Positions 23,261-34,240 of a stretch of DNA of 64,000 bases are shown here, one piece after another. Made by a program: the position numbers and the translations under genes. The stretch spans positions 99,339,283 to 99,403,282 of the forward strand of contig NC_135723.1 of NCBI RefSeq assembly GCF_964656455.1, in the 5' to 3' direction. This DNA is from Halichoerus grypus. Taxonomy: Eukaryota > Chordata > Mammalia > Carnivora > Phocidae. Below the pieces are notes generated by a model. The model was not told the DNA's origin. It saw only the letters and a list, made by a program, of their open reading frames with translations, and ran no database searches. Numbering within the stretch: the first letter of the stretch is position 1; the number at the start of each line of letters is the position of its first letter.

Positions 23261-23356
23261 GGCTGGTCCGATGGTAGTGGGTTATCAGAACTTATTAACA
23301 TTAGTGTCACTAAAGTTGGTATACAACCCCCCACTGCTAAATTTGACTGGCTTTTT
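23261..23356 (+). ncRNA. RNY4: Y4 RNA
   Basis: A 96-nt Pol III gene starting GGCTGGTCCGATGGTAGTGG and ending AATTTGACTGGCTTTTT. The two ends form the Y stem, with the conserved Ro60-binding GGTCCGA / TTGACT helix. The internal ACAACCCCCCACTGC arm closes the upper stem. The T-run terminates Pol III and supplies the La-binding tail. Over its whole length I see no difference from the human Y4 sequence I remember. The promoter elements are in canonical positions. It is on the same strand as RNY5 and RNY3, 22.5 kb before RNY3. Y4 has been described as repressing Ro60-dependent decay and as a source of extracellular fragments. Intactness and the conserved promoter argue strongly against a retropseudogene: there is no A-tail and no target duplication. 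Confidence 0.97.
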
Positions 23357-25157
23357 ACCATTTGATTTGGTATCCACTTACAAAGATAACTCTGCAAACT
23401 ATTCACTTTGGGGGAAAACATTCTTAAACGAATGCAGTTGGAACAATGAGGAACAATACCATTCTTTTTCTAAATTTAATTATGACGGTATGTAATCTCC
23501 CTCTCTCTCTCTCTTTTTCTTACCAGAAATGGTCTTTTGTAGGTTTGATTTTTCCATTTGTGCTTAGCCTAAATGCCAGACAGTTTCCTATGGCTTCGGG
23601 GATGGAGGCGCACCTGCCCTGTCGTAGCCTTCTGGGATGGAGCGGAGGGGTCTCAGGTGGCTGCCATTGGGATGGGGGTGGGAGGTAGGGAGGGCTGTCC
23701 CTGGTGCCTGTTTGCTTGGGAGGGAGGAGCAGTTTTCAGGGGACCAGGGACAATCTCCCCTGGTTGTTTCTTTTGAGGATCAAGGCTCTCCTTGCTGTCC
23801 TGGTGACCTATTATTTAAGCTGCAAATACTTGTCAATTATCTGTCTCTGTGAGCATCTCTCAGTAGCTCAGGCTGACCCACTTTGTTTAGAGGAGTTTAG
23901 GGATGAGAGCTAAGGTGCAGGGCAAAGAGGGAGACATCCACAAGTTTTTCCTCTACCCTGTTCTATTATATTTCCTTTAGTTTAAAATAGTAATGATGAT
24001 AAAAAATAATAATAAAACCAGCACAATCTTTCCTTCCTAGAGAATAAGGCTGGCCATTGGAGCAAAGTGGAGAAGGTAACAAGGGTAATGTCATTCCCAA
24101 AACTTCTTGATTATGGAGGAAATTATATATAGATCTTTTTCTTTTTCTTTTTTCTGCAGTGGGGAAAAAGAGCAATGGTTGGTGGCTGAGTGACTGAAAT
24201 ACAAATAATCCCAATCCCTGGATATACCATGTTAGATGATGTCTAGTCCAAACCTCATCATCATTTCCACTGGTCACAGGAAATGAAGAACTAAAGCAAA
24301 TATCCGGATAATTGAGGCAGCCTTCCCATTGCTCCCCACTTTTATAACTTAATAGTGTTTTGCCTTTTGTATCTGAATAGTGTTTCCTCAGTTGCCTGAA
24401 TCGTGAGATTGTAGCAGCCTCACTGTGTCTCCTCTGCATGGTCCCTTGAGGACTAATAATTAGATTGGTCCGGATATCATATGTCTTGCTCTCCAGGGGC
24501 CAGAATGGAAACTGATCCCTTGGAGAGATTCATTGCTCCCTGGGGCCCACTTCTCTGACCCCCCACTCCATCTCTGAAGCCCTAGCCACTGCCTTTGGCA
24601 AAAAACACCCTCCCTCCCTCCAGGCAGAGTCCCTGGTGGGGTCTTTCTCCTGCCACCTATGGTCTCAGTTTCTCATTCTCCATCCACTTTTCTGGCTCCC
24701 CAGCTGGAGAGTGAGTGTTTCCCAACTTCTTTTCCCCAGGCGTTCCTTGCACCTAGCACCCAAACTCCCACTTCCCAAGTACTCAATAAGCATTTCTGGA
24801 ATGAATGAACAATTGAGTGAATAAATATTTCATAAAATTCACTGAGTGTAATATGCAAAATTTTCAATGCCTTGGTCTAATAGTTTATTCCTAATGAATG
24901 GGCTAAGTCAGTGGGCCCCTGTGGGAGCTGCTGCAGGTGGTGAAGGGAATTGGCAAATGATGGGATTAAGGGGATGGGGAGGCAAGAAGGACAGAATGGA
25001 GACGGACATGGCTGAAGATGGCTCTCTTAGAACACGCTGGTCATGCTTGGGCTCTCCGCTGGCTTGGGGCCATGGTGGTCGGATGTATGCTGATAAGGCC
25101 CTCCTGACCCCACTCTACTCAGAAGCAGCTCAGAAGCACCTTCATTTCTTACCAACT
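23357..25157. other. Downstream flank of RNY4 with an L2 tail
   Basis: About 24690-24830 resembles an L2 3' end (AAGTACTCAATAAGCATTTC, GGAATGAATGAACAATTGAG). A CT repeat lies at 23500-23514. No gene is seen; the 157-aa minus-strand frame at 23966-24439 has no recognisable domain. Confidence 0.45.
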
Positions 25158-25329
25158 TCTTTTTTTTTTTAAGATTTTATTTATCTATTTGTCAGAGAGA
25201 GAGAGCACAAGCAGGGGGAGAAGCAGGCTCCCCATTAAGCAAGGATCCTGATGCAGGACTTAATCCCAGGACCCTTGGATCATGACCTGAGCCAAAGGCA
25301 GATGATTGACTGAGCCACCCAGGCGTCCT
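25158..25329 (-). repeat. Can-SINE, antisense
   Basis: Runs from TTTTTTTTTTAAGATTTTAT to TGACTGAGCCACCCAGGCGT on the plus strand. A target duplication of the type CCAACTTCTT is nearby on each side. Confidence 0.9.
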
Positions 25330-26255
25330 ACTTCTTGCCAACTTCTGAAAGTGGAAGGCAGGCCCTGATGCTGTTTCCTATCAGCCTAGAGCCTCCATCA
25401 GCAGTCATTCGCAGAAATCCAGCAGGTCCCTGTTTTTGTTGAAAGCTCCACCTTTCCATAGAAGGGTTAATTTGGCAGCCCTGTGTCTCCCAGCTCTCAT
25501 GTTTATGTACAACCCTCCCTGCGCTTTATCTCCAGAATAAAACCGCTCACAAGTAGAAAGCGTGTGCGTGTTAGTTTCAGCACTGCCAGTCCCTGGAGGC
25601 TCCAGTAAGCTTCTCAGTGAAGCTCTCATCAGCATGGTTTCAGAATCAGTTCTTTTTCCTTCTTCACTTTCATCTCTGCAGAATGGAAATGTGAGCTTCC
25701 TAATGCACCAAGGAGTTAACAACAGAGGTTGCACGGGGAAAGGGTTAAAATCGGCTACAGAAATTTGGATTCTTTGGTGGCAGCCGACCTTCTTGGCGGC
25801 AGTATCTCCCTGCTGCTGGTGATGGATACTTCTGAGGAAAGTCTGGGTGCGTTTCTGAGCGTTGGGCCTCATGTAGTACCCTTATCAGCCCCAGGGGCCA
25901 GAGGACACCCCCAGCTGCTTGCTCATCATGGTCACCACTGTGCCTTGTAAAACAGGTCCTGAGACAGCAGCTTGAAGAACATTTGATTGTGTTTGTGGAG
26001 CAGCCACCAGCCCCCGCAGCCCCCCGCCCCCGCCCCACAGCAGGCAGCCTCAGAGAAGGTGGCATACTTCCTGGTGTGGTATGATGGTACTAGGGTGGGC
26101 ATAAGGACTTTGTCCCCCCAGAATCAGGGTTGTGTGTTTTGATCTGCCTGGTGGATCACTTAGAGACCTGCATAGATCTGGCCATGTTTCAATTGCTCAG
26201 GCTGAAGCAGCTTCTGTCAAAAGAATTTAAAGAGATAAAACACCCTTTTTTTTTC
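25330..26255. other. Intergenic stretch, nothing recognised
   Basis: A 155-aa minus-strand frame (25405-25872) and overlapping frames show no recognisable domain. No repeat was identified with confidence. Confidence 0.35.
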
Positions 26256-26261
26256 TTTCTT

Positions 26262-26488
26262 TCTTTCTTTCTTTTTAAGATTTATTTGTTTATTTGAGAG
26301 AGAGAGAGAGAGAGCATGCGTGCATGAGTAGGGGCAGGGGCAGAGGGAGAGAGGGAGAGAATCTTCAAGTAGACTCCCTGTTGAGTGCAGAGCCAATCAC
26401 AGGGCTCGATCCCATGACTCATGAGATCATGACCTGAGTGGACACCAAGAGTCGGACATTCAACCAACTGAGCCACCCAGGTACCCCC
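26262..26488 (-). repeat. Can-SINE, antisense
   Basis: TTAAGATTTATTTGTTTATT, then a GA-repeat, then ACTGAGCCACCCAGGTACCC. A TTTC microsatellite (about 26253-26276) adjoins its A-tail side. Confidence 0.92.
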
Positions 26489-26655
26489 TTCTTTTCTTAC
26501 TGGATTCAGGTGTTCAGATCACAGGCTGACTGTGGAGATGATGGAACAGAGAAGTCAGTGACCACACATAACAAGGAATAGAGTCTTAGCCAAAGCCATT
26601 TGGAAAAGCCACCACACAAACAAATGACTATCAACCTTAAAAAGCACCAACATCA

Positions 26656-26854
26656 GGGGTACCTGGGTGGCTCTGTCGGTTAAGCATCTGCCTTCAGCTC
26701 AGGTCATGATCTCGGGGTCCTAGGATCAAGCCCCACACTGGGCTCCCTGCTCAGCAGGGAGTCTGCTTCTCTTTCTCCTTCTTCCCCACCAATCCCCCCC
26801 CAATCGTGCTCTCTCTGTCTCTCAAATAAATAAATATATCTTAAAAAAAAAAAA
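26656..26854 (+). repeat. Can-SINE
   Basis: Opens GGGGTACCTGGGTGGCTCTG. Target duplication AAAAGCACCAACATCA lies at about 26640 and 26855. Confidence 0.93.
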
Positions 26855-27350
26855 AAAAGCACCAACATCAATCCCCAGGGAGGGAGAAAAATGTGATTTC
26901 CAGAGTTATCACATTACAGTATTCAAACTGTCCAGTTTTCAACCAAACATTAGGAAGCATACAAAGAAACAGGATGGCTTATTCACAGGAAAGAAAGAAA
27001 CGGTCAGAAACTATCCCTGATGAAGCCCAGACATTAGACTTATAAGACAAAGACTTTAAATGACCTGTGTTAAATATGCTCCAAGAGCCAAAAGGAGCCA
27101 TGGACAAAGAACTCAAGGAAATCATGAGACTGAAGTATGAATTAGTAGGGAATCTTCATAGAGAAATAGGAATTATTTTTATAAAGAACCAAATAGAAAT
27201 TCTGGAGCTGGAAAGTACAACAGCTGAAATGAAAAGTTCACTAGAGGGGGGTCAACATCCCAGAAGAACACCCTGGACCCAGTAAGTAATTGCTCCCCAT
27301 TCCAACTGTATGCTGCTTACAAGACACTCACTGTAGATCCAAAGACACAG

Positions 27351-27461
27351 GGGCGCCTAGCTGGCTCAGCCAGTAGAGCACATGACCCTTGATCTCAGGG
27401 TCGTGAGTTCGAGCCCATTGTTGTATATAGAGATTACTTAAAAAGTAAAATCTTAAAAAAA
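27351..27461 (+). repeat. Can-SINE, short form, inside L1
   Basis: GGGCGCCTAGCTGGCTCAG to GAGATTACTTAAAAAGTAAA. The L1 target CAAAGACACA is duplicated on both sides. Confidence 0.92.
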
Positions 27462-28207
27462 GCAAAGACACAAATAGGTAGAAAGTGAAAGGATAGAAAA
27501 GTTATTCTATGCAAAGAATAACCAAAGGAGCTGGGGAGGCTAGGTTAATATCAGACAAAATAGATTTTAACTAAAAAATTGTTACAAGAGACAAAGACTT
27601 TATGTAATGATAAAAGGACCAATTTACCAAGAAGGTATAACAGAAAGATATACACACCAAACCAGAGGCCCAAAATATATGAGGCAACACTGATAACCAA
27701 AGGGAAAAATTGATAGTTATACAATAATAGTTGGAGACTTTGATATCCTACTTTCAATAGTAGATAAAGCATCTAGACAGAAGATCAATATGGGAATAGA
27801 GGATTTGAACAATACCATGGACCCATGGGGCCTAACAGACACACAAAGCACTCCACCCAACTACAGCAGAATACACATTCTACTCATGCGTACATGGAGC
27901 ATTTGCCTGGATAGACCTTCTAATGTTATGTTTTCAGGTCATAAAACAATTCTCTTTAAATGGTTGAATCATATAATGTATCTTCTCTGACCACAATAAA
28001 ATGAAACTAGAAATCATTAATGGGAGAAAAACAAAAATTCACAAATAATTAAAATTAAACAACTCTTAAACAACCAGCAGGTTAAAGAAGAAATCACCAG
28101 GGAAGCTAGAAAATACTTAAAAACAAATGGAAATGAAAACACAGCATACCAAAATGTATGTAATGCAGTGAAAGCAGGGATCAGGAGTAATATATGGATA
28201 TAAATGC

Positions 28208-28308
28208 TCACATTTATTTTATAAGTAAGCTCTACACCCAATGTGGGGCTTGAACTCAATTCTGAGATCAAGAGTTGCACGCTCCACCAACTGAGCCAGC
28301 CAGGCAGC
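28208..28308 (-). repeat. Can-SINE, short form, antisense
   Basis: Plus strand reads TAAGTAAGCTCTACACCCAA to ACTGAGCCAGCCAGGCAGCC. Target TAAATGCT(C/T)ACATTT flanks it. Confidence 0.9.
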
Positions 28309-28340
28309 CCTAAATGCTTACATTTGAAATAAACAAACAA

Positions 28341-28442
28341 GGGGCGCCTGACTGGCTCAGTTGGTGGAGCATGCAATTCTTGATCTTGGGGTTTTGAGTT
28401 GGTCCCCACAGTGGGCCTAGAGCATACTTAAAAAAATAAATT
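28341..28442 (+). repeat. Can-SINE, short form
   Basis: GGGGCGCCTGACTGGCTCAG to AGAGCATACTTAAAAAAATA. It lies directly before the processed retrocopy at 28458. Confidence 0.9.
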
Positions 28443-28457
28443 AAATTAAAACAAATA

Positions 28458-29411
28458 GAGATTTGGGGAGAATGGCGGCCTGGAGAGGGCAGGGAAGCTG
28501 CGTGCCCTTTCTCCAGACCTCACCCTACCTCACTCTTCCACCTGGCTGTTCCTGAGTTACATCCTTTTATAATCAACCACTGATCTGGTTCCATAGGAAG
28601 GAGAGTGCAGTGAGAAGAAAATGATGGCCATAATGACAGTGATCAAGTTGGTGAATGCTGGACTGGAAGTGAGAGCTGATTACATGTCTTTCATTGCTAT
28701 ACCTTTGCTTCATCCTGGGATCAGAGTACAACGGTCTAATGGAATTCATCAGTTCAAGTGTCAGGAGTGGTGCTTTGTGTTGTCTAAGCCACCCCTGGGA
28801 CCATTGGCTGAGACCGTGATGACCAAACAAAAGGTGCAAAAGACAGCCAAGCAGGTAGAAATGTCCCTGCAAACATGTGCAGCCAGAAGATCCTTTGAAA
28901 CCTCGATCACCTGTTCAAGAAAGAACAAGAGAGAAACAAGACCAACAATATTTGTTACTGATAAAGAGAGTGAATCAAAACAAGAGACCACAGCTTCAGC
29001 TGAAGCAGAATGAAGTGACTCAGGAGAACTCTGCTGATCCAAGTAATACACTGTACATACAGAGGCCTCGAGACCTCTAACTCTGTCGTTTCCAGAGAAG
29101 TCTGTGGAGAAATGGCCAACCATGTAGAGAGCAAATGTTATACCAATGGGGTACACAGATTGCAATGATTAAAGTCAACAAGATATAGGGGCACCTGCGT
29201 GGCTCAGTCGTTAAGCGTCTGCCTTCGGCTCAGGTCATGATCCCAGGGTCCTGGGATTGAGCCCCACGTTGGGCTCCCTGCTCGGCGGGAAGCCTGCTTC
29301 TCCCTCTCCCACCCCCCCCACCCCCCGCTGGTGTTCCCTCTCTCACTGTGTCTCTCTGTCAAGTAAATAAAATCTTTAAAATAATGAAATAAAATCAACA
29401 AGATATAAAAA
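28458..29411 (+). pseudogene. Processed retrocopy, parent gene not identified
   Basis: A block unlike L1 interrupts L1 ORF2. It starts GAGATTTGGGGAGAATGGCGG, which looks like the 5' end of a mRNA. It carries a possible ATTAAA polyadenylation signal near 29167 and ends in an A-rich tail at about 29404-29411. The 15-bp target duplication AAATTAAAACAAATA is present at 28443-28457 and again at 29412-29426. These are the hallmarks of L1-mediated retrotransposition of a spliced mRNA. A 130-codon open frame (28621-29013) ends in acidic, Lys-rich sequence (VTDKESESKQETTASAEAE), and another frame continues to 29080. I do not recognise the protein, so I cannot tell which frame is the original one or count lesions. 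A Can-SINE later inserted at 29188-29391. Confidence 0.75.
29188..29391 (+). repeat. Can-SINE inside the retrocopy
   Basis: Starts GGGGCACCTGCGTGGCTCAG. Target AA(G/A)TCAACAAGATATA is duplicated at 29172-29187 and 29392-29407, so it entered the 3' end of the retrocopy. Confidence 0.95.
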
Positions 29412-30370
29412 AAATTAAAACAAATAAAACAAAAACAAAGAAATAACCTGGCTTTACATCTTAAGGAACTAGAAAAGGAAGAACCAACTAACCCAAAGCC
29501 GACAAAGGAGGGAAATAATAAAGATTATAGCAGAAATAAAATTGAAAATCAACAAGGCAAATAGAAACAACAGGCAAAAAGCTGGTGCTTTGAAAATCAA
29601 TAAAATTGGCCCACTGCTTTGAAAATCAATAAAATTGGCACACCTTTAGCTAGACTGACTAAGAAAAAATCAGACATAGACACAGCGGTATTATTACTGA
29701 CCTGCCAGAAATAAAAAAGATTATCAGAGAAAACTATCAGCACTGTACACCAACAAATCAGATACCCAGATGAAATGGACAGATTTTGAGAAACGTATAA
29801 ATTACCTAAACTGACTCAAGAAGAAATTAAAAATCACAACAGACTAAAGAAGACATCCAGATGGCCAACAGACACATGAAAAAATGCTCAACATCACTCA
29901 TCATCAGGGAAATGCAAATCGAAACCACAGTGAGGTATCAGCTCACACCTGTCAGATCGGCTCTTAACAAAAAGACAAAAGACAACAAGTGTTGGTGAGA
30001 ATGTGGAGAAAAGGGATGTCGGTGAGAATGCAAACTGGTGCAGCCACTGTGGAAAACAGTATAAAGGGTCCTCAAAAAATTAAAAGTAGAACTACTGTAT
30101 GATCCAGCAATCCCACTTCCAGGTACTTATCTGAAGAAAATGAAACCTCTGTACCCCCATGTTCATTGCAGCATGATTTACAATAGCTAAGATATGAAAG
30201 CAACCTAAGTGTCCATCAATGGATGAATGTTCATCAAAGGATGCATGTCCATTCATCAGCGGATGAATGAATGAACATCAACATGTTCTTTATGTGTATA
30301 GTATATATACAATGGAACATTATTCAGCCATTAAAATTCAACCATTTCAACCATTAAAAAATGAAGTCCT

Positions 30371-30577
30371 GGGGCGCCTGTGCGGCTCAGTTGGTTAAGT
30401 GTCTGCCTTCGGCTCAGGTCATGGTCTCAGGGTCCTGGGATCGAGTCCCGCATCAGGCTCCCTGCTCAGTGGAGAGCCTGCTTCTCCCTCTCCCTCTGTC
30501 CCTCTCCCTGCTCCTTCTGCCTCTTACTCACTCTCTCTCTCTCAAATAAATAAATAAAATCTTAAAAAAAATAAAAT
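30371..30577 (+). repeat. Can-SINE
   Basis: GGGGCGCCTGTGCGGCTCAG to AATAAATAAATAAAATC, with an approximate duplication of AAATGAAGTCCTG / AAATAAAATCCTG. Confidence 0.92.
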
Positions 30578-30887
30578 AAAATCCTGCCATTTGCAAGAAC
30601 ATGGATGAAGCTTGAGGGCATTTTACTAAATGAAATAAGTCAGACAGAAAAGATAAATACTGTATGATTTCACTTATATCTGGAATCTAAAAAGAAACAA
30701 CAAAACAAAACAAACAAAAACCATGAGCTCATGGATATTGAGTTGCTGGAGGCAGGGAGCACCAGGGGAGGGGGGCAAAAAATGTCTAAAGATGGTCAAA
30801 AATTACCCATTTTCAGTTATAAAATGAATAAGTCATGAGGATGTAATGTGCAGAATGATGACTATAGTTAATAATACTGTATTGCAT

Positions 30888-31086
30888 GGGCGCCTGGGTG
30901 GCTCAGGTGTTAAGCGTCTGCCTTCAGTTCAGGTCATGATCCCGGGGTCCTGGGATTGAGCCCCACATTGGGCTCCCTGCTCAGTGGACAGCCTGCTTCT
31001 CCCTCTCCGTGCCGCTCCCCCTGCTTGTGTTCCCTCTCTCGCTGTATCTCTCTCTGTCAAATAAATAAATAAAATCTTAAAAAAAA
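30888..31086 (+). repeat. Can-SINE
   Basis: GGGCGCCTGGGTGGCTCAG, flanked by the L1 3' UTR target TAATAATACTGTA(T/C)TGCAT at 30869-30887 and about 31087-31105. Confidence 0.95.
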
Positions 31087-31340
31087 TAATAATACTGTAC
31101 TGCATATTTGAAACTAATTAGAGGATTGAATCTTGAAAGTTCTCATCACAAGAAAAAACTTTTTTATAACTATATTTAATGACGGATGTTTCCTGGACTT
31201 ATTGTGTTGACCATTTTGTAATATATACAAATATCGAATAACTATGTTGTACACCTGAGACTAATATAATGTTATCTCAATTATATCTAAATAATAAATA
31301 AATAAATAAATTGCAACATACCTCTAACAAGTTAAGAAAT

Positions 31341-31496
31341 TGAATCAGTCCTTTATTTTTTTTTAATTTTTTTATTGTTATGTTAATCCCCATACATTAC
31401 ATCATTAGTTTTAGATATAGTGTTCCATGATTCGTTGTTTGTGCATAAAAATATGGAACGCTTCACGAATTTGCGTGTCATCCTTGCGCAGGGGCC

Positions 31497-31547
<51 letters not shown>

Positions 31548-31568
31548 GAGCACTGAATCAGTCCTTTA
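31341..31568 (-). mobile_element. U6/L1 chimeric retrocopy with target duplication
   Basis: Read on the minus strand the unit is: the target site TAAAGGACTGATTCA, a complete U6 sequence, about 73 nt of young carnivore L1 3' UTR (from ATGCACAAACAACGAATC), an A-rich tail (T-rich 31355-31373 on the plus strand), and the target site again. The exact 15-bp duplication is at 31341-31355 and 31554-31568 on the plus strand. This is the product expected when L1 reverse transcriptase starts on L1 RNA and switches template to U6 RNA, a class of chimeric retrogene described in mammals. It landed in the old L1 ORF2. Confidence 0.93.
31447..31553 (-). pseudogene. U6 snRNA retrocopy, full length (107 nt)
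   Basis: On the minus strand it begins GTGCTCGCTTCGGCAGC and ends GCGTTCCATATTTTT. Base by base I see no difference from the U6 sequence I remember, including the region that contains the ACAGAGA box. It is nevertheless called a retrocopy. It is fused at its exact 3' end to an L1 tail, the pair is bounded by a target duplication, and neither a TATA box at -30 nor a PSE is visible upstream; instead the duplicated target and an unrelated L1/SINE junction are there. Perfect identity implies a recent insertion. Transcription by chance is possible but not supported by the flank. Confidence 0.92.
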
Positions 31569-31586
31569 AAAAGACTCTTAAGAAAA

Positions 31587-31759
31587 GGGCGCCTGGGTGG
31601 CTCAGTCAGTTAAGTATCTGAGTTTCAGCTCAGGTCGTGATCTCAGGGTCATAGGGTCAGGCCCCTCGTTGGGCTCTGTGCCCACCGTGGAGTCTGCTTG
31701 GGATTCTCTCTCTCCTCTCCCTCTGCCTCTCCCCCTGCTCACTCGCTCTCTCTCTCAAA

Positions 31760-31794
<35 letters not shown>

Positions 31795-31818
31795 AATCTT
31801 TAAAATAAATAAATAAAT
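31587..31818 (+). repeat. Can-SINE
   Basis: GGGCGCCTGGGTGGCTCAG, with an expanded AATA tail (31758-31818). The L1 target AAAAGACTC is repeated on both sides. It lies 33 bp from the 5' end of the U6 copy. Confidence 0.92.
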
Positions 31819-31872
31819 AAAAGACTCCCAACAAAGAAAACCCAGGACCAGATGGCTTTATTGGTAAATTTT

Positions 31873-32067
31873 TTTTTTAAGACTTTATTTATTTTTCAAC
31901 AGAGAGAGAGAGACAGCGAGAGAGGGAACACAAGCAGGGGGAGTGGGAGAGGGAGAAGCAGGCTTCCCGCTGAGTAGGGAGCCAGATGTGGGACTCGATC
32001 CCAGGACCCTGGGATCATGACCTGAGCGGAAGGCAGACGCTTAACGACTGAGCCACCCAGGTGCCCT
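31873..32067 (-). repeat. Can-SINE, antisense
   Basis: AAGACTTTATTTATTTTTC to CTGAGCCACCCAGGTGCCCT. Target ATTGGTAAATTTT is at about 31859 and 32068. Confidence 0.93.
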
Positions 32068-32723
32068 ATTGGTAAATTTTACCAAACATTTAAAGAAGAA
32101 TTAATATCAATCCTACTCAAACTCTTCCAAAAAATAGAATGAGAGGGAACACTATCTAACTCATTCTATGAGGTCAGCATTACCCTGATACCAAAGCCAA
32201 ACAAAGATACCACAAGGAAATAAAACTATCAACTAATATCAATTATGAATATAGACCCAAAAATCCTCAACAAAATAATGGCAAACTAAATCCAACAGCC
32301 TATCAAAAAGATTACATCCATGGCCAAGAGGCATTTGTCTCAGGAACGCAAGGGTGGTTCAACACAAGAAAATGAGTCAATGTAATAAACTACATTCATA
32401 GAACAAAGAGGAACAATCCACACAATCATCTCAATAGATGCAAAAAATAAATAAATAAATAAAAGCATTTGACAAAATGCAATACCCTTTCATGATAAAA
32501 ACACTCAGCAAACTAGGACTAGAACTTCTTTAACATGATAAAAGGACATTTATGAAAAATCCACAACTAACATCGTGATTGATCAATGGTGAAAAATGAA
32601 AGCTTTACTCTTTACTCTTTACTCTTCAGATCAGGAACAAGACAAGGATGCCCATTTTCACTACTGTTTCTCAACACCACTAGAAGTCTTAGTTAAAGCA
32701 ATTAGTCAAGAAAATTTCCATGT

Positions 32724-32933
32724 GGGGTGCCTGGGTGGCTCAGTTGGTGAAGCGTCTGCCTTCGGCTCAGGTCACGATCCCGGGGTCCTGAGATCAAGCC
32801 CCGCATCGGGCTCCCTGCTCCACGGGAAGCCTGCTTCTCCCTCTCCCACTCCCACTGCTTGTGTTCCCTCTCTCACTGTGTCTCTGTCAAATAAATAAAT
32901 AAAAATCTTTAAAAAAAAAAAAGAAAGAAAGAA
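32724..32933 (+). repeat. Can-SINE
   Basis: GGGGTGCCTGGGTGGCTCAG. Target AAGAAAATTTCCATGT is at about 32708 and 32936. Confidence 0.94.
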
Positions 32934-33246
32934 AAAGAAAATTTCCATGTCTCGGCTATTGTGAATAAAAGATATGTTTTCTCCAAACAAGGCAGAGGAC
33001 AGAGGCATAAGATTCCACACAGTTCATTACAACCACAGCCCAGTTCTGTTGCCCTCAGTTGACCCTCACATTTTTCCATCATATTATAAGACGGTTCCAT
33101 AGTTTTTACTAATTGAGGGGTGAATTCTAAAGTGGATAACTTTATTCTTATTTCCGTCCTTCTGAGAGCTTAGAAGATACCTCACTGTTAGCCCTATGTA
33201 CCCCTGATATCCATAGTTCAAGAATTCAAGATGAAAGATGGACGAT

Positions 33247-33429
33247 GGGCGCCTGGGTGACTCAGATGGTTAAGCGTCTGCCTTCGGCTCAGGTCATGAT
33301 CCCAGACTCCTGGGATCGAGTCCCGCATCGGGCTCCCTGCTCAGCGGGGAGCCTGCTTCTCCCTCTGCCTCTCTCTCTCTCTCTGTCTCTTATGAATAAA
33401 TAAATAAAATCTTTAAAAAAAAAAAAGAA
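33247..33429 (+). repeat. Can-SINE
   Basis: GGGCGCCTGGGTGACTCAG. The exact target duplication GAAAGATGGACGATG is at 33232-33246 and about 33431-33445. Confidence 0.94.
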
Positions 33430-33639
33430 AGAAAGATGGACGATGTTAATGTCACCAGCATGGTGAATAGTTGGCTTTATTAGGGAGGCCTGTTTCCCAG
33501 TCAGGACCCCACAGAAAGTGGGCTTTATATTTTTTGCCTTGGGTTGAAACTCTGAGTTCCTTGGTTTCTCAATTGCAAGGGATAAATCACTTTACAAGGG
33601 AATACCTAAATATTGGTCAACTTTGAGGGGGCCTGTTTG

Positions 33640-34240
33640 TTTGTTTTAAATAAAAAGATGAACTTTTGATTTTAGATTTACAGAATTATTGAGAAGATAA
33701 TACAAAGAGTTTCCATATACCCTGCACCCAGTTTCCTCTATTATTAGCATCTTACGTTAGTAGGTACATTGGTCACAATTAGTAAACCAATTGTTGGTAC
33801 TTTATTATTAATTAAGGTCCATACTTTATTCAGATTTTCTGTTTTCCCCTAACATCCTTTTTCTGTCCCAGGATCCCACCCAGTATACCACATTACATTT
33901 AGAAGTCAAATCTCCTTGGGCTTCTCTTGGCCATAACAGTTTCTCTGGGTTTTCATGTTTTTGATGACTTTGACAGCTTTGAGGATTGCTGATCAGGTAT
34001 TTTGTAGAACGTCCCTTTGTTTTGATTCCTCTGATGTTTTTCTCGCGATTAGTACCATTAGTACCATTCCCGTCGTATTGTATCAAGGTTACCTGCTAGC
34101 AATATGACTCATCACTGTGGACTTAACCTTGATCACTTGGTTGAGGATTTGCCAGTTTTCTCCCCTGGAAAAGTACTCCTTTTGCTCTCCCTTCCCATAC
34201 TGTCCTCTTTGGTGGAAAGTTGAGCGGGCCAGCGCCTCAA
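33640..34240 (-). mobile_element. Old L1 3' region, antisense
   Basis: GGTACATTGGTCACAATTAG, then GATTCCTCTGATGTTTTTCTC and AACCTTGATCACTTGGTTGA, are typical of the antisense L1M 3' region. Frames are destroyed. Confidence 0.65.

Larger units (their letters stand above)
29840..31310 (+). mobile_element. L1 3' end nested inside the older L1
   Basis: ORF2 C-terminal text (AACATCACTCATCATCAGGG, AATGCAAACTGGTGCAGCCA) leads into a 3' UTR (GTTAATAATACTGTATTGCA, then TAATATAATGTTATCTCAAT). It interrupts the ORF2 sequence of the surrounding element, which resumes near 31310. It carries two SINEs and ends in an AATA repeat (31291-31310). Boundaries are approximate. Confidence 0.75.
26870..32720 (+). 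mobile_element. Old L1 LINE, decayed and heavily nested
   Basis: The parts appear in L1 order. An ORF1-like piece is at about 27060-27260 (AACCAAATAGAAATTCTGGA). ORF2 endonuclease-region sequence is at about 27300-28440 (TACAATAATAGTTGGAGAC, then ATACACATTCTACTCATG). More ORF2 is at 29440-29835. The reverse-transcriptase region follows at about 31310-32720 (ACCCAGGACCAGATGGCTTT, then AGCATTACCCTGATACCAAA). All frames are broken. The element is interrupted by SINEs, a processed retrocopy, a younger L1 3' end and a U6/L1 chimera. Its sequence after about 32705 looks rearranged: an antisense L1-like TCGGCTATTGTGAATAA follows. Confidence 0.85.

Noticed and set aside
24460..24480. GGTCCGGATATC as a further Y RNA start
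   Set aside because: No Y-type 3' arm, terminator or promoter nearby.
31447..31553. Functional U6 snRNA gene
   Set aside because: The sequence is perfect, but it is fused to an L1 tail inside a target duplication, and no TATA box or PSE is at the expected upstream distance.
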